A stretch of DNA of 16,717 nt from JAQBQZ01 sp964554765 (GTDB lineage: Bacteria; Patescibacteriota; Minisyncoccia; Phycocordibacterales; CAIRYW01), in the NCBI GenBank assembly GCA_964554765.1, contig CAZKPS010000015.1, forward strand, positions 1 to 16,717, written 5' to 3'. Each line of letters starts with the position of its first letter. Positions within the stretch are counted from its first letter, which is position 1. The position numbers were made by a program, and so were the translations under genes. Positions 1 through 6,213 of the stretch are shown here, piece by piece. The notes beneath the pieces were generated by a model, which was not told where the DNA came from, did not search any database, and was given only the letters and a program-made list of their open reading frames with translations.

Positions 1-8
1 CAATATCT

Positions 9-533
9 ATGAAAACAGGAGGCATTGGTGGAGCAAATACTAAAACAGGACTTGTATTCGAAGGACGAGCAGATATACTCGAAGTTTTTAAACGTGTCCC
101 TGGGTACAAGGCTCATGCTGATGGGTCTATCCTTTTTAAGGACAAGGTAGTTGCACATCACCTAAGAAAAAACCTTCTCTATAAATTTCTTAAATCAAAA
201 GGTGTCGATTACAAAGATATTCTTTCAAAGAAACTTCTTCCTGATGACGCTATTTATGTTCCATCAGCAAAAACTCTCTATGTGATTGAAATGAAGTTCC
301 AAAAAGTTGCTGGTTCTGTCGATGAAAAATTGCAGACCTGCGATTTTAAGAAAAAGCAGTACACTAAACTTTTTAGTCCACTTGGAATAACTGTTGATTA
401 TATTTACATTCTCAATGATTGGTTTTCTGTTCCTGCATATCGAGATGTTCTAGGGTATATCAAAGAAGTTGGGTGTGACTATTATTTCAACGAGATTTCT
501 CTAAGTCGACTTGATCTACCGAGCGAGAAGTAG
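9..533 (+). CDS. PD-(D/E)XK-type nuclease, possible type II restriction endonuclease
   Basis: The 174-residue protein has the arrangement of a PD-(D/E)XK nuclease: Pro78-Asp79-Asp80 near the end of one strand, then Glu94-Met-Lys96 in the next hydrophobic strand (YVIEMK). A polar stretch follows (GSVDEKLQTCDFKKKQY, residues 102-118) of the kind seen in type II restriction enzymes, where it helps bind DNA. The Gly-rich start (GGIGGANTKTGLVFE) also recurs in restriction-type nucleases. The likely role is Mg-dependent cleavage of double-stranded DNA in the cytoplasm. The reading frame has no stop between base 3 and the ATG at 9, so the true start may lie upstream of the window. There is no clear ribosome binding site. 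A DNA methylase lies about 1.1 kb downstream and could be a partner, but the gap and the intervening gene make that only a possibility. Alternatives are a phage-borne solitary nuclease or a homing-type enzyme. The fold call is moderately sure; the specificity is unknown. Confidence 0.6.
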   Translation: MKTGGIGGANTKTGLVFEGRADILEVFKRVPGYKAHADGSILFKDKVVAHHLRKNLLYKFLKSKGVDYKDILSKKLLPDDAIYVPSAKTLYVIEMKFQKVAGSVDEKLQTCDFKKKQYTKLFSPLGITVDYIYILNDWFSVPAYRDVLGYIKEVGCDYYFNEISLSRLDLPSEK

Positions 534-575
534 CTGTTGGTAACTACCGCTTCGCAAGACTCAATATATAAGCTA

Positions 576-830
576 AGGTACTGACTAATACCATCATTTT
601 TGGTATTATGTACCTGTACAACTGAATAAGAGACCTAACCCCGAAAAGCCTTAAAACTCTTCGGATATGGTCGAAAATCCGTCCAAAGTAAAGAACTCCT
701 AATCAGAGCTACTTTGGACGGTCATATCTCGAAAGGGGTATGGGTATACCTCACGGGGTATATCGGCCTAGTTAGGAGCTTTTTGCTACCTAGATTTCGG
801 GTCATATTATTAGCAAAACCGTCCAAACTA
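576..830 (+). ncRNA. Structured intergenic region, candidate RNA or leader with pseudoknot
   Basis: No protein gene fits here, but the plus strand can form a series of stems. AGGTAC 576-581 pairs with GTACCT 610-615 around TAATACCA 586-593 and TGGTATTA 601-608. CCGAAAAG 641-648 pairs with CTCTTCGG 657-664 with one mismatch. CCGTCCAAAGTA 679-690 pairs perfectly with TACTTTGGACGG 710-721. TATACC 745-750 pairs with GGTATA 757-762. The loop of the 12-bp stem holds CTCCTAAT (696-703), complementary to GTTAGGAG at 771-778 with one G-U, so a pseudoknot is possible. That downstream strand can instead pair locally, TAGGAGC 773-779 with GCT-a-CCTA 785-792. The region ends just before the 833 start codon, so it could be a leader of that gene or an independent RNA. 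No known RNA family was recognised, and strand and ends are inferred. Confidence 0.4.
679..827. repeat. Three copies of CCGTCCAAA (two direct, one inverted)
   Basis: CCGTCCAAAGTA is at 679-690 and its perfect inverse TACTTTGGACGG at 710-721. A direct copy, CCGTCCAAACTA, is at 819-830 (one mismatch in 12) and abuts the 833 start codon. GGTCATAT also occurs twice, at 720-727 and 800-807. The copies may be binding sites for a regulator or simply RNA stems. Confidence 0.5.
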
Positions 831-832
831 AT

Positions 833-1258
833 ATGAACAATGATTTACAAAAAGCAGTGATAACTGCTCTGATGATCTTTTCCATCTCCGTCGGATACTA
901 CTTCGTGTGGCATCTGCCAAGACAGGAAAAAAGAGAGGTTGCAGAGCAAGAGAGAAAAGAAGAAGTTGAGAACATGCAGAAGTGTGAACAAATCGCTTCT
1001 GAAAGATCGAAGCAAGAGACCAAGGATTTTTCAGATGGTGGTCACGGATCTGCATTCAATCCTCAGTACAAGTTCGATAAGGAAACGAACCGATGTCTGT
1101 ACTTAAGTGGATTCATCAGTGGAGAAACATTCAGTCAGTACATAATCGATCTCTATACAAACAAGCAAATCGCTGGATATATAAAGTATGGAGAAAAGAT
1201 GATGGAAGGAAGCGAGTATGCTTTCAAAGCAAAGAAACTTGAGCTATTTGGAGAATAG
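833..1258 (+). CDS. Small membrane-anchored protein of unknown function
   Basis: I do not recognise this 141-residue protein. Residues 8-26 form one hydrophobic segment near the N-terminus (AVITALMIFSISVGYYFVW), which suggests a signal anchor. Residues 28-64 are highly charged and rich in Glu, Lys, Arg and Gln, with likely coiled-coil character. A small C-terminal domain (about 75-141) follows, rich in Tyr, Phe and Gly. Two cysteines, Cys51 and Cys88, flank the linker and could form a disulfide if the domain is outside the membrane. The positive-inside rule is ambiguous because the charged stretch directly follows the hydrophobic segment. The ATG at 833 is the first in frame after the structured intergenic region, and no Shine-Dalgarno sequence precedes it. 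Its neighbours are nuclease- and phage-like, so an accessory element gene is likely. The gene call is fairly sure from length and composition. Confidence 0.6.
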   Translation: MNNDLQKAVITALMIFSISVGYYFVWHLPRQEKREVAEQERKEEVENMQKCEQIASERSKQETKDFSDGGHGSAFNPQYKFDKETNRCLYLSGFISGETFSQYIIDLYTNKQIAGYIKYGEKMMEGSEYAFKAKKLELFGE

Positions 1259-1311
1259 ATATCCACAACCTCTCTGCAAAAACGCCATATAACATAGCTG
1301 TATTTTGAACA

Positions 1312-1354
1312 GTCTCATTTGAGACATACCCATGTCTTGTGTTTGTGATAAAAT
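1312..1354 (+). promoter_or_regulatory. 14-bp palindrome and extended -10 promoter
   Basis: GTCTCA-TT-TGAGAC at 1312-1325 is a perfect 14-bp palindrome. About 20 bases on, TGATAAAAT (1346-1354) matches an extended -10 element (TGn plus TAAAAT). No good -35 box lies at the right distance, as is common for extended -10 promoters. Transcription would start near 1361, just ahead of the candidate RNA. The palindrome may be an operator. Confidence 0.4.
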
Positions 1355-1360
1355 ACTCAC

Positions 1361-1622
1361 AGAAGCACTTAGACAGCCACATATCTAAAAACGGCTAAGA
1401 TGGATTAATGTAAGCATCCTTAGCTAAAGTTCTATGTATGAGCATTTGCGGAAAAAACCTCAGAAACTACTTCACTGTAGTGGACTGGCGAGGGTGACCA
1501 ATCGAGCAATAGAAAGATTTTTAACTTCCAGAGTTAAACATTTTTCTAACGCTCGGTCGATGCATTAGACGAAAGCCCGCCTTTGGTATTAAAGATCACT
1601 TTGATATCGTAGGCGGTTTTTT
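1361..1622 (+). ncRNA. Candidate stand-alone structured RNA of unknown family
   Basis: A roughly 260-base stretch between a possible extended -10 promoter and a strong terminator carries no convincing ORF but forms several stems. GCTAAGATG 1394-1402 pairs with CATCCTTAGC 1415-1424 with one bulge. CAC 1473-1475 pairs with GTG 1480-1482. A long arm is built from CGAGC 1503-1507 with GCTCG 1551-1555, TAGAAA 1510-1515 with TTTCTA 1543-1548, and TTAACT 1521-1526 with AGTTAA 1532-1537 (loop TCCAG). The last segment leads into the terminator hairpin. It lacks the conserved blocks I know for tmRNA, RNase P RNA, SRP RNA or a tRNA T-loop. It may be a small regulatory RNA of the mobile element, or a long leader for the methylase-terminase operon with an attenuator at its end. 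The 5' end is inferred. Confidence 0.45.
1577..1622 (+). terminator. Rho-independent terminator
   Basis: CCGCCT (1577-1582) pairs with AGGCGG (1611-1616). The stem continues inward, with wobbles, to AAAG/CTTT closing an ATCA loop, and is followed directly by six T residues (1617-1622). It ends the candidate RNA 39 bases before the methylase start codon. If transcription reads through from upstream, it would act as an attenuator for the phage-like operon. Confidence 0.8.
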
Positions 1623-1660
1623 GTTGCTTCTAGATTACCCACTAACTATCTAGAAAGTAT

Positions 1661-2983
1661 ATGAACAAAGAAAATCTAAAGATCGAGTACGTCTCGATCG
1701 ACAGTCTCGTGGTGAACGAGAAGAACCCGAGAAAGTGGTCGGAAGAACAGAAGGAACAGCTCAAGGAGAGCATCAAGCGATTCGGCAACGTCGATCCGAT
1801 CATTGTGAATACGCACGAAAAGAGGAAGAACGTAATCGTCGGCGGTCACTTCCGTGTGGAGGCGTGCAAGGAATTGGGATACAAGAATATGCCCGTGGTA
1901 TTCGTGAACCTCACTCCTGAAAAGGAAGCGGAACTTAACTTGAGACTTAATCGCAATCAAGGAGAGTTTGACCTTGAGATGCTCGCCGAGTTCGACAGCT
2001 CGATGCTTCTCGACATTGGGTTCACATCCGAGGATATCGATAACATCTTCCCAATCGAGAAGAACGAGGAGCAGTTTGATTTGCAAAAGGAACTCGACAA
2101 GCTAGATATTACCGTCGATGCAAAGAAAGGCGAAGTGTATGACCTCGACGGTTCACGTCTCATGATTGGAGACTCAACTGTTGAAGCAGACATGCTTAAG
2201 CTCATGGGAGAAAACAAAGCGGACATGGTACTAACTGACCCTCCGTACATCCTCGACTATCTGAAAGGCAAGGGTCGAGGAAAGGACGGTCCGACAGTCG
2301 GATTCGGATCAAAGAAAAATCGCAGGTACCTAGAGACCGATGTGTTGCCTGATAACTTTTCGGATCTCTGGATGGCGAATGTCGCCAAGGTGCAGAAGCC
2401 TGACTTCTCGATCATCATCTTCGAGAATCCAAAAAACCTCCGCACCATATGGAACGCACTGGAAGTCCACTGGAAATACAGGAATACCATAACGTGGCAC
2501 GTACCGAATCGGATGCAGGGATTCTCGGCTTCAAACAAGTTCTTCAACAAAACAGATATCGCACTTGTCGGAACTTCGGGAGAAGTGTCCCTCAATCTCG
2601 AACCAGAAGAAGGCTTGCTCCAGAACGAATACGAAAATGCCATCTTCGCAACTTCAGGACATCCGCACTTCGAGCCGTATGAGAAAGGAAAGAAAATCTG
2701 CCCGACCGACTTCATCTCGCATGTCGCCGCAGACAAGAAGTCCTCTGGTCAGGAGATCATCTTCGGCACGAAGCCGATTGAGCTTCTCGTGCCATATCTC
2801 AAGGTACTGACCAAGAGGAACGACCTCATCCTCGAACCGTTCGGAGGAAGTGGATCAACGCTCATCGCATCGGTGAAAATGGGTCGACGATGCTTTGTCA
2901 TGGAGAAATCCCACGTCTATGCCGAGGTCATTATGAACCGCTGGGAGAAAGAGACGGGCAAGAAGCGTAAGAAGATAAGCTAG
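1661..2983 (+). CDS. ParB-like nuclease domain fused to DNA N-methyltransferase
   Basis: This 440-residue protein has two parts. Residues 8-110 are a ParB/Srx-like domain with the signature GGHFRVEA (61-68), preceded by NPRKWSEEQ and DPIIVN. Residues 150-435 are an N6-adenine/N4-cytosine methyltransferase of the permuted (beta-type) order: catalytic motif DPPY at 193-196 comes first and the AdoMet-binding loop FGGSGST at 394-400 last. DPPY favours adenine-N6 methylation, which is inferred. Such fusions are common in phages and integrated elements, often just upstream of terminase genes, as here: the small terminase starts two bases after this stop. They may protect element DNA from restriction or mark it. 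The start at 1661 follows the terminator and has only a weak GAAAG upstream. In sampled lines this gene is 45-53% G+C, richer than many neighbours. Domain assignment is confident; target sequence and role are not. Confidence 0.9.
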   Translation: MNKENLKIEYVSIDSLVVNEKNPRKWSEEQKEQLKESIKRFGNVDPIIVNTHEKRKNVIVGGHFRVEACKELGYKNMPVVFVNLTPEKEAELNLRLNRNQGEFDLEMLAEFDSSMLLDIGFTSEDIDNIFPIEKNEEQFDLQKELDKLDITVDAKKGEVYDLDGSRLMIGDSTVEADMLKLMGENKADMVLTDPPYILDYLKGKGRGKDGPTVGFGSKKNRRYLETDVLPDNFSDLWMANVAKVQKPDFSIIIFENPKNLRTIWNALEVHWKYRNTITWHVPNRMQGFSASNKFFNKTDIALVGTSGEVSLNLEPEEGLLQNEYENAIFATSGHPHFEPYEKGKKICPTDFISHVAADKKSSGQEIIFGTKPIELLVPYLKVLTKRNDLILEPFGGSGSTLIASVKMGRRCFVMEKSHVYAEVIMNRWEKETGKKRKKIS

Positions 2984-2985
2984 CC

Positions 2986-3372
2986 ATGGCAGTCGACCAG
3001 AAAATAAAGAAGCAGAAGGAAGTTCTGCTTGAGCATCTGCGTACGTTCCCAGTCGTAGAAGTAGCGTGCAAGAAAGGTGGAATCTCACGAGCCACGTTCT
3101 ACCGATGGTGTTCTGACGACGAGAACTTCAAGACCGATGTCGAGAATGCCAAGGTCGATGGCGTTGAGAACATAAACGACATGTCGGAAACCCAGCTCAT
3201 CGCCCTCATCAGGGACAAGAAATACCAAGCGATTGCCTTGTGGCTGAAAAACAATCACAAGCGATTCATGTCCGAGGACAAGCGAGACCTGATACGAAAG
3301 GTGCAGAAGAAAGATGAGCTTAACGCTCAACAAAAGGAACTTCTCAAAGAGGCACTCAAACACTTCAAATGA
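2986..3372 (+). CDS. Phage terminase small subunit-like HTH protein
   Basis: The 128-residue protein begins with a helix-turn-helix (residues about 22-42: FPVVEVACKKGGISRATFYRW), followed by SDDENFKTDVENAK. This is the pattern of small terminase subunits and related phage homeodomain-like proteins. The rest is helical and charged (DKKYQAIALWLKNNHKRFMSEDK), again typical of this family, where it drives oligomerisation and contact with the large subunit. The expected role is recognition of the packaging site on phage DNA. It lies between the methylase (two-base gap) and the large terminase (four-base overlap, ATGA), so the three are almost surely one operon with translational coupling. A plain regulatory HTH protein is the alternative, but the position next to TerL argues for terminase. 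Confidence 0.8.
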   Translation: MAVDQKIKKQKEVLLEHLRTFPVVEVACKKGGISRATFYRWCSDDENFKTDVENAKVDGVENINDMSETQLIALIRDKKYQAIALWLKNNHKRFMSEDKRDLIRKVQKKDELNAQQKELLKEALKHFK

Positions 3373-4559
3373 AAAAGCTATCTCCCGAAATAATACAGGC
3401 AGTCATCAATGACACCACCGTGCGAACCGCACTTGTGTATCAAAATCACGAGGCGTTTTGCAGTATCTATCTTCGGAGACATTTGAAATATGAGTTTGCT
3501 TGGTTCCATAAAGAGATGTTTAGAATTACCGAGTCATACCAACACAAGCTCAACGTGTTCATGGCATTTAGAGGTTCAGGAAAATCAACAATCCTGAACC
3601 TTTCTAATGCTCTGTGGAGTATCCTTGGAAAACATCAAAAGAAATTCGTGATTATTGTCTCAAAGACTCGTGTTCAGTCACAATCTCACTTCGACAACAT
3701 CAAGCAGGAATTGGAGGAAAACGAATTGCTCAAACATGACCTCGGTCCGTTTCAAGCGACCAAGGAAGACTGGGGTGCTTACACGATAGAGATTCCAAAA
3801 TACGGAGCGAAGATCATGTGCATCGGTGCTAATCAAAATATTAGAGGACTCAAGTATCGTGATCATCGACCCGACTTAATAATTTGTGATGACATCGAGG
3901 ATATAAATTCATTTACTGACAGAGATCAAATTAAAACTCTCTATGATTGGTTCATGGGAGAACTCTGGAGTATCGGTGACGAGACCACTAACATTGTTGT
4001 TCTTGGGAACTTGCTCAGTCCATCTTCGATAATGATCGAGCTGTACAAAGCGATTAAAAGAAAAGAGATGCCGGGCATCTTCAAAGCGTATCCTCTCCTT
4101 GATGACTACAACCGAATACTCTGGTCGGCAAAATATCCTGATGCAAAAACTATCAAAGAAATTGAGCGAGGACTTCCCAGACCAAGGCAATATGACCTGT
4201 ACTCAATCTTTTGTCGTGAATATCTTTTGGATATGTCACTGGTTGATACCAATGAAATGTTAGAAAAGCATAAGACGCCTATTCGTGCTGGTGGAAAGAC
4301 AGCAAAAAGTTTTGAGATTTCAGCCCCGATGTGGGCAACGGGAAGCGTGTGGTATTTTCCTGACAATCTCGATAATTTCAGTATGAATATTGATGATGTT
4401 GATGGATATCCACTTGAAAAATATATTGAAATTGAAAAGGAACACATCAAACAGCAGAAAGAGAAGGATCCTCACTACAAAGAAAGAGTTAGCAATAATA
4501 GGAATGAATCTCATGGATTTGCTGACCATCCTGATAGACCGATGCGATATCGAGATTAG
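3369..4559 (+). CDS. Phage terminase large subunit, ATPase part with atypical C-terminus
   Basis: The protein is 396 residues, shorter than the 450-600 usual for TerL. The ATPase motor is intact: Walker A at 67-74 (FRGSGKST), a strand with VIIVSKT at 94-100, Walker B plus catalytic acid at 170-178 (LIICDDIED), and the coupling motif VVLGN at 210-214. The arrangement ends with YSIFCREYLLD (278-288), which normally precedes the RNase H-like nuclease domain. The expected nuclease start (a strand with a catalytic Asp, such as a GxDPA-like motif) is not visible in the last 100 residues, which are hydrophilic and end PMRYRD. It may therefore pump DNA without cutting it, be a decayed prophage gene, or need a nuclease in trans. 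No frame with a continuing nuclease was found downstream. It overlaps the small terminase gene by four bases. Codon use becomes more AT-rich than in the two genes before it. Confidence 0.85.
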   Translation: MKKLSPEIIQAVINDTTVRTALVYQNHEAFCSIYLRRHLKYEFAWFHKEMFRITESYQHKLNVFMAFRGSGKSTILNLSNALWSILGKHQKKFVIIVSKTRVQSQSHFDNIKQELEENELLKHDLGPFQATKEDWGAYTIEIPKYGAKIMCIGANQNIRGLKYRDHRPDLIICDDIEDINSFTDRDQIKTLYDWFMGELWSIGDETTNIVVLGNLLSPSSIMIELYKAIKRKEMPGIFKAYPLLDDYNRILWSAKYPDAKTIKEIERGLPRPRQYDLYSIFCREYLLDMSLVDTNEMLEKHKTPIRAGGKTAKSFEISAPMWATGSVWYFPDNLDNFSMNIDDVDGYPLEKYIEIEKEHIKQQKEKDPHYKERVSNNRNESHGFADHPDRPMRYRD

Positions 4560-4602
4560 TCTGTTTTTCTTGAAATTTATATAGTTTTATGACCCACATA
4601 AT

Positions 4603-4632
4603 TTGGTCGTGTTCATAATTTTTTGATATACT
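4603..4632 (+). promoter_or_regulatory. Putative sigma70-type promoter of the copper cluster
   Basis: TTGGTC (4603-4608) and TATACT (4627-4632) are separated by 18 bases. Transcription would begin near 4639, about eight bases before the ATG at 4647, giving a very short leader. It marks the boundary between the phage-like module and the copper/redox cluster. Confidence 0.5.
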
Positions 4633-4646
4633 CAGGATACTTTTTT

Positions 4647-5033
4647 ATGATTAAGAAAATCACATTTATTCTTGTATCTCTTTCATTGTTCCTTTCCGTA
4701 CTGTGTCTTATTTGTGCAGATTCAATTGGACAAGACACACCTTGCCCTCTAATGACAGGTCACCCTGCTTCTTTGTGCAGTATGAACCCACTGGAACATA
4801 TACAAGAATGGCAATCCGCATTTACAGCGACTTTCACCACTAATTTCTTGTTATCAGTTATTACCCTTATTTCATTCCTTGGAGCAATAAAAATATTCAA
4901 GATAAAGAAAGACTCATTGTCTTTATTCTCCTCCCAAATAACAACCTATCTTAGGATCTTTGTTTATATTAAAATACTCAATCCATTAAATCTGGCATTT
5001 TCTCAAGGGATTTTAAATTCAAAAGCAGGCTAA
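4647..5033 (+). CDS. Small Cys/Met/His-rich membrane protein, possible copper binder
   Basis: From the ATG at 4647 the product is 128 residues. Residues 4-24 are hydrophobic (signal anchor or first membrane span, containing Cys20 and Cys23), and residues 63-84 are a second span. The loop between them holds clustered soft-metal ligands: CPLMTGH (33-39), CSMN (44-47) and EHIQEW (50-55), giving Cys33, Met36, His39, Cys44, Met46 and His51. This loop would lie outside the membrane if the N-terminus is inside. Its position at the head of a copper cluster and the ligand pattern suggest Cu(I)/Cu(II) sensing or binding, which is inference. The 4623 in-frame start is TTG and lies inside the promoter, so 4647 is preferred. 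I know no named family for it; a similar C-terminal pattern (NPLNLAFSQGILNSK) may be conserved in relatives. Confidence 0.7.
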   Translation: MIKKITFILVSLSLFLSVLCLICADSIGQDTPCPLMTGHPASLCSMNPLEHIQEWQSAFTATFTTNFLLSVITLISFLGAIKIFKIKKDSLSLFSSQITTYLRIFVYIKILNPLNLAFSQGILNSKAG

Positions 5034-5039
5034 ACCCAT

Positions 5040-5084
5040 ACTGATTTTCAAAGAAGTTTTCTTTGTCTAGAATATTTAATCAGT
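5040..5084. repeat. Nested inverted repeat before the DUF305 gene
   Basis: ACTGATT (5040-5046) and AATCAGT (5078-5084) form an outer 7-bp pair. CAAAGAA (5049-5055) and TTCTTTG (5059-5065) form an inner stem with a three-base loop. It lies between the 4647 gene and the DUF305 gene and could be a weak terminator or an operator; no strong T run follows. Confidence 0.4.
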
Positions 5085-5097
5085 AATTATTTTAACT

Positions 5098-5466
5098 ATG
5101 AATAAAAATGTAGGTTTTGGAGTACTCATTCTCCTAATAGGCTTCGGTGTCGGATATGGGGTCAATTCAAGGAGTGTGATACAGACTGGTGATGTTCAAT
5201 CAGGAGTTCATTCAGTGGGTCTAATGGGTGGGAATGGATCAAAAGGGATGACATCTAGTCTAGAAGGTAAGAAGGGTGAAGAATTGGAGGTCGCATTTTT
5301 AGAAGGAATGATAGAACACCACCAAGATGCGGTGAATATGGCTCATAAGATAAAAGAAGGAAACAAGCGTCCAGAACTTCAAAAATTGGCTGACGACATC
5401 ATCACTGCTCAGAATTCAGAGATAGAGCTCATGAAAGGTTGGCTTAATCAATGGTATGGAAGATAA
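5098..5466 (+). CDS. DUF305 family protein, membrane-anchored
   Basis: The 122-residue protein has one N-terminal hydrophobic segment (residues 6-22), a Gly/Ser-rich linker, and a DUF305 domain (about 62-121). The hallmark MIEHHQDAVNMAHK is at residues 71-84 (His74, His75, Met81, His83). The second helix, IITAQNSEIELMKGWLNQWYG (101-121), matches the usual C-terminal signature with Met112. DUF305 proteins form small four-helix bundles, and some bind copper outside the cytoplasm (CopM of cyanobacteria); the His and Met residues here fit that role. It starts the tight run of genes that includes two DsbA-like proteins and DsbB. No Shine-Dalgarno sequence precedes the ATG. Family assignment is confident; copper binding is inferred from family and neighbours. 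Confidence 0.88.
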   Translation: MNKNVGFGVLILLIGFGVGYGVNSRSVIQTGDVQSGVHSVGLMGGNGSKGMTSSLEGKKGEELEVAFLEGMIEHHQDAVNMAHKIKEGNKRPELQKLADDIITAQNSEIELMKGWLNQWYGR

Positions 5467-5478
5467 TTTATAATAAAC

Positions 5479-6210
5479 ATGGAACAAATAACAAAACAAA
5501 AAAAGTGGAATAATATGGCTGGACCTGTAGCGGTAATAATCGCCGGGGCTTTAATCGCAGGAGCTATTTTAATCAAGCAATCTGAATCAAAAGATAATGA
5601 AATGGCAAAAAATATTCAAAATCCTACAGCAGTAAAGCAGACGGGAGATCTTGATCAGATGGTGCCTGTATCAAAAAATGACCATGTCCGTGGTAATCCA
5701 AATGCTCCAGTAAAAATAGTCGAGTATTCAGATACGGAATGTCCATTCTGTAAGAGATTTCACGACACCATGAAGCAGGTCATGAGTGATTATGGAAAAG
5801 ATGGAAAAGTGGCATGGGTATATCGACATTTTCCACTCGACCAACTTCACTCTAAAGCACGAAAGGAAGCTGAGGCAACAGAATGTGCAGGAGAACTTGG
5901 TGGAAATGACAAATTTTGGGCGTATCTTGATCGGTTAATGGAAATTACCCCAGCAAACAATGGTCTCGATCTCGCTGAGCTACCAAAAATTGCACAGTAT
6001 GTTGGGTTAAATGTCTCAGACTTCAATACATGTCTTTATAGTGGTAAATTTGCTAAAAAAGTACAGGAACATGTATCAGATGCACAGGCGACTGGTGGTC
6101 GAGGGACACCTTGGAGTATTGTCGTAGGAAAAGATGGCAAGAAATATCCTTTGTCGGGTGCTCAACCACTAGCTTCAGTCAAACAGCTTATTGATCTTGC
6201 TGGAAAATAA
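5479..6210 (+). CDS. DsbA/DsbG-like thiol-disulfide oxidoreductase (CPFC)
   Basis: The 243-residue protein has an N-terminal anchor (residues about 14-33), a short linker, then a thioredoxin-fold DsbA domain from about 65. The active site is Cys88-Pro-Phe-Cys91 in the context EYSDTECPFCKRF, and the cis-proline loop is Gly-Thr210-Pro211. Two further cysteines, Cys136 and Cys185, may form a structural disulfide in the helical insertion. It should act outside the membrane, oxidising cysteine pairs in exported proteins, with the nearby DsbB recycling it. The CPFC dipeptide is close to CPHC/CPYC oxidants, so oxidase activity is more likely than isomerase. It starts 12 bases after DUF305 and ends three bases before the next membrane gene, so co-transcription is likely. 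Confidence 0.92.
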   Translation: MEQITKQKKWNNMAGPVAVIIAGALIAGAILIKQSESKDNEMAKNIQNPTAVKQTGDLDQMVPVSKNDHVRGNPNAPVKIVEYSDTECPFCKRFHDTMKQVMSDYGKDGKVAWVYRHFPLDQLHSKARKEAEATECAGELGGNDKFWAYLDRLMEITPANNGLDLAELPKIAQYVGLNVSDFNTCLYSGKFAKKVQEHVSDAQATGGRGTPWSIVVGKDGKKYPLSGAQPLASVKQLIDLAGK

Positions 6211-6213
6211 AAT

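Noticed and set aside
745..762. TATACC-6-GGTATA resembling the CsoR operator
   Set aside because: The spacing is two bases shorter than in the csoR promoter, the central C/G tracts are broken, and it lies in a structured phage-like region with no promoter boxes in place.
1361..1622. tmRNA, RNase P RNA or SRP RNA
   Set aside because: Conserved end sequences, the T-loop, and the GGAAAGTCC-type or GGAAGCAGCC-type blocks of these RNAs were not found.
2257..2736. Minus-strand ORFs over 60 residues, such as the 159-residue frame here
   Set aside because: They lie opposite well-supported genes with clear motifs and show no domains or start signals, so they are shadows.
4623..4646. N-terminal extension of the 4647 gene
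   Set aside because: The upstream start is TTG inside the likely -10 region, and the ATG at 4647 gives a better signal-anchor N-terminus.
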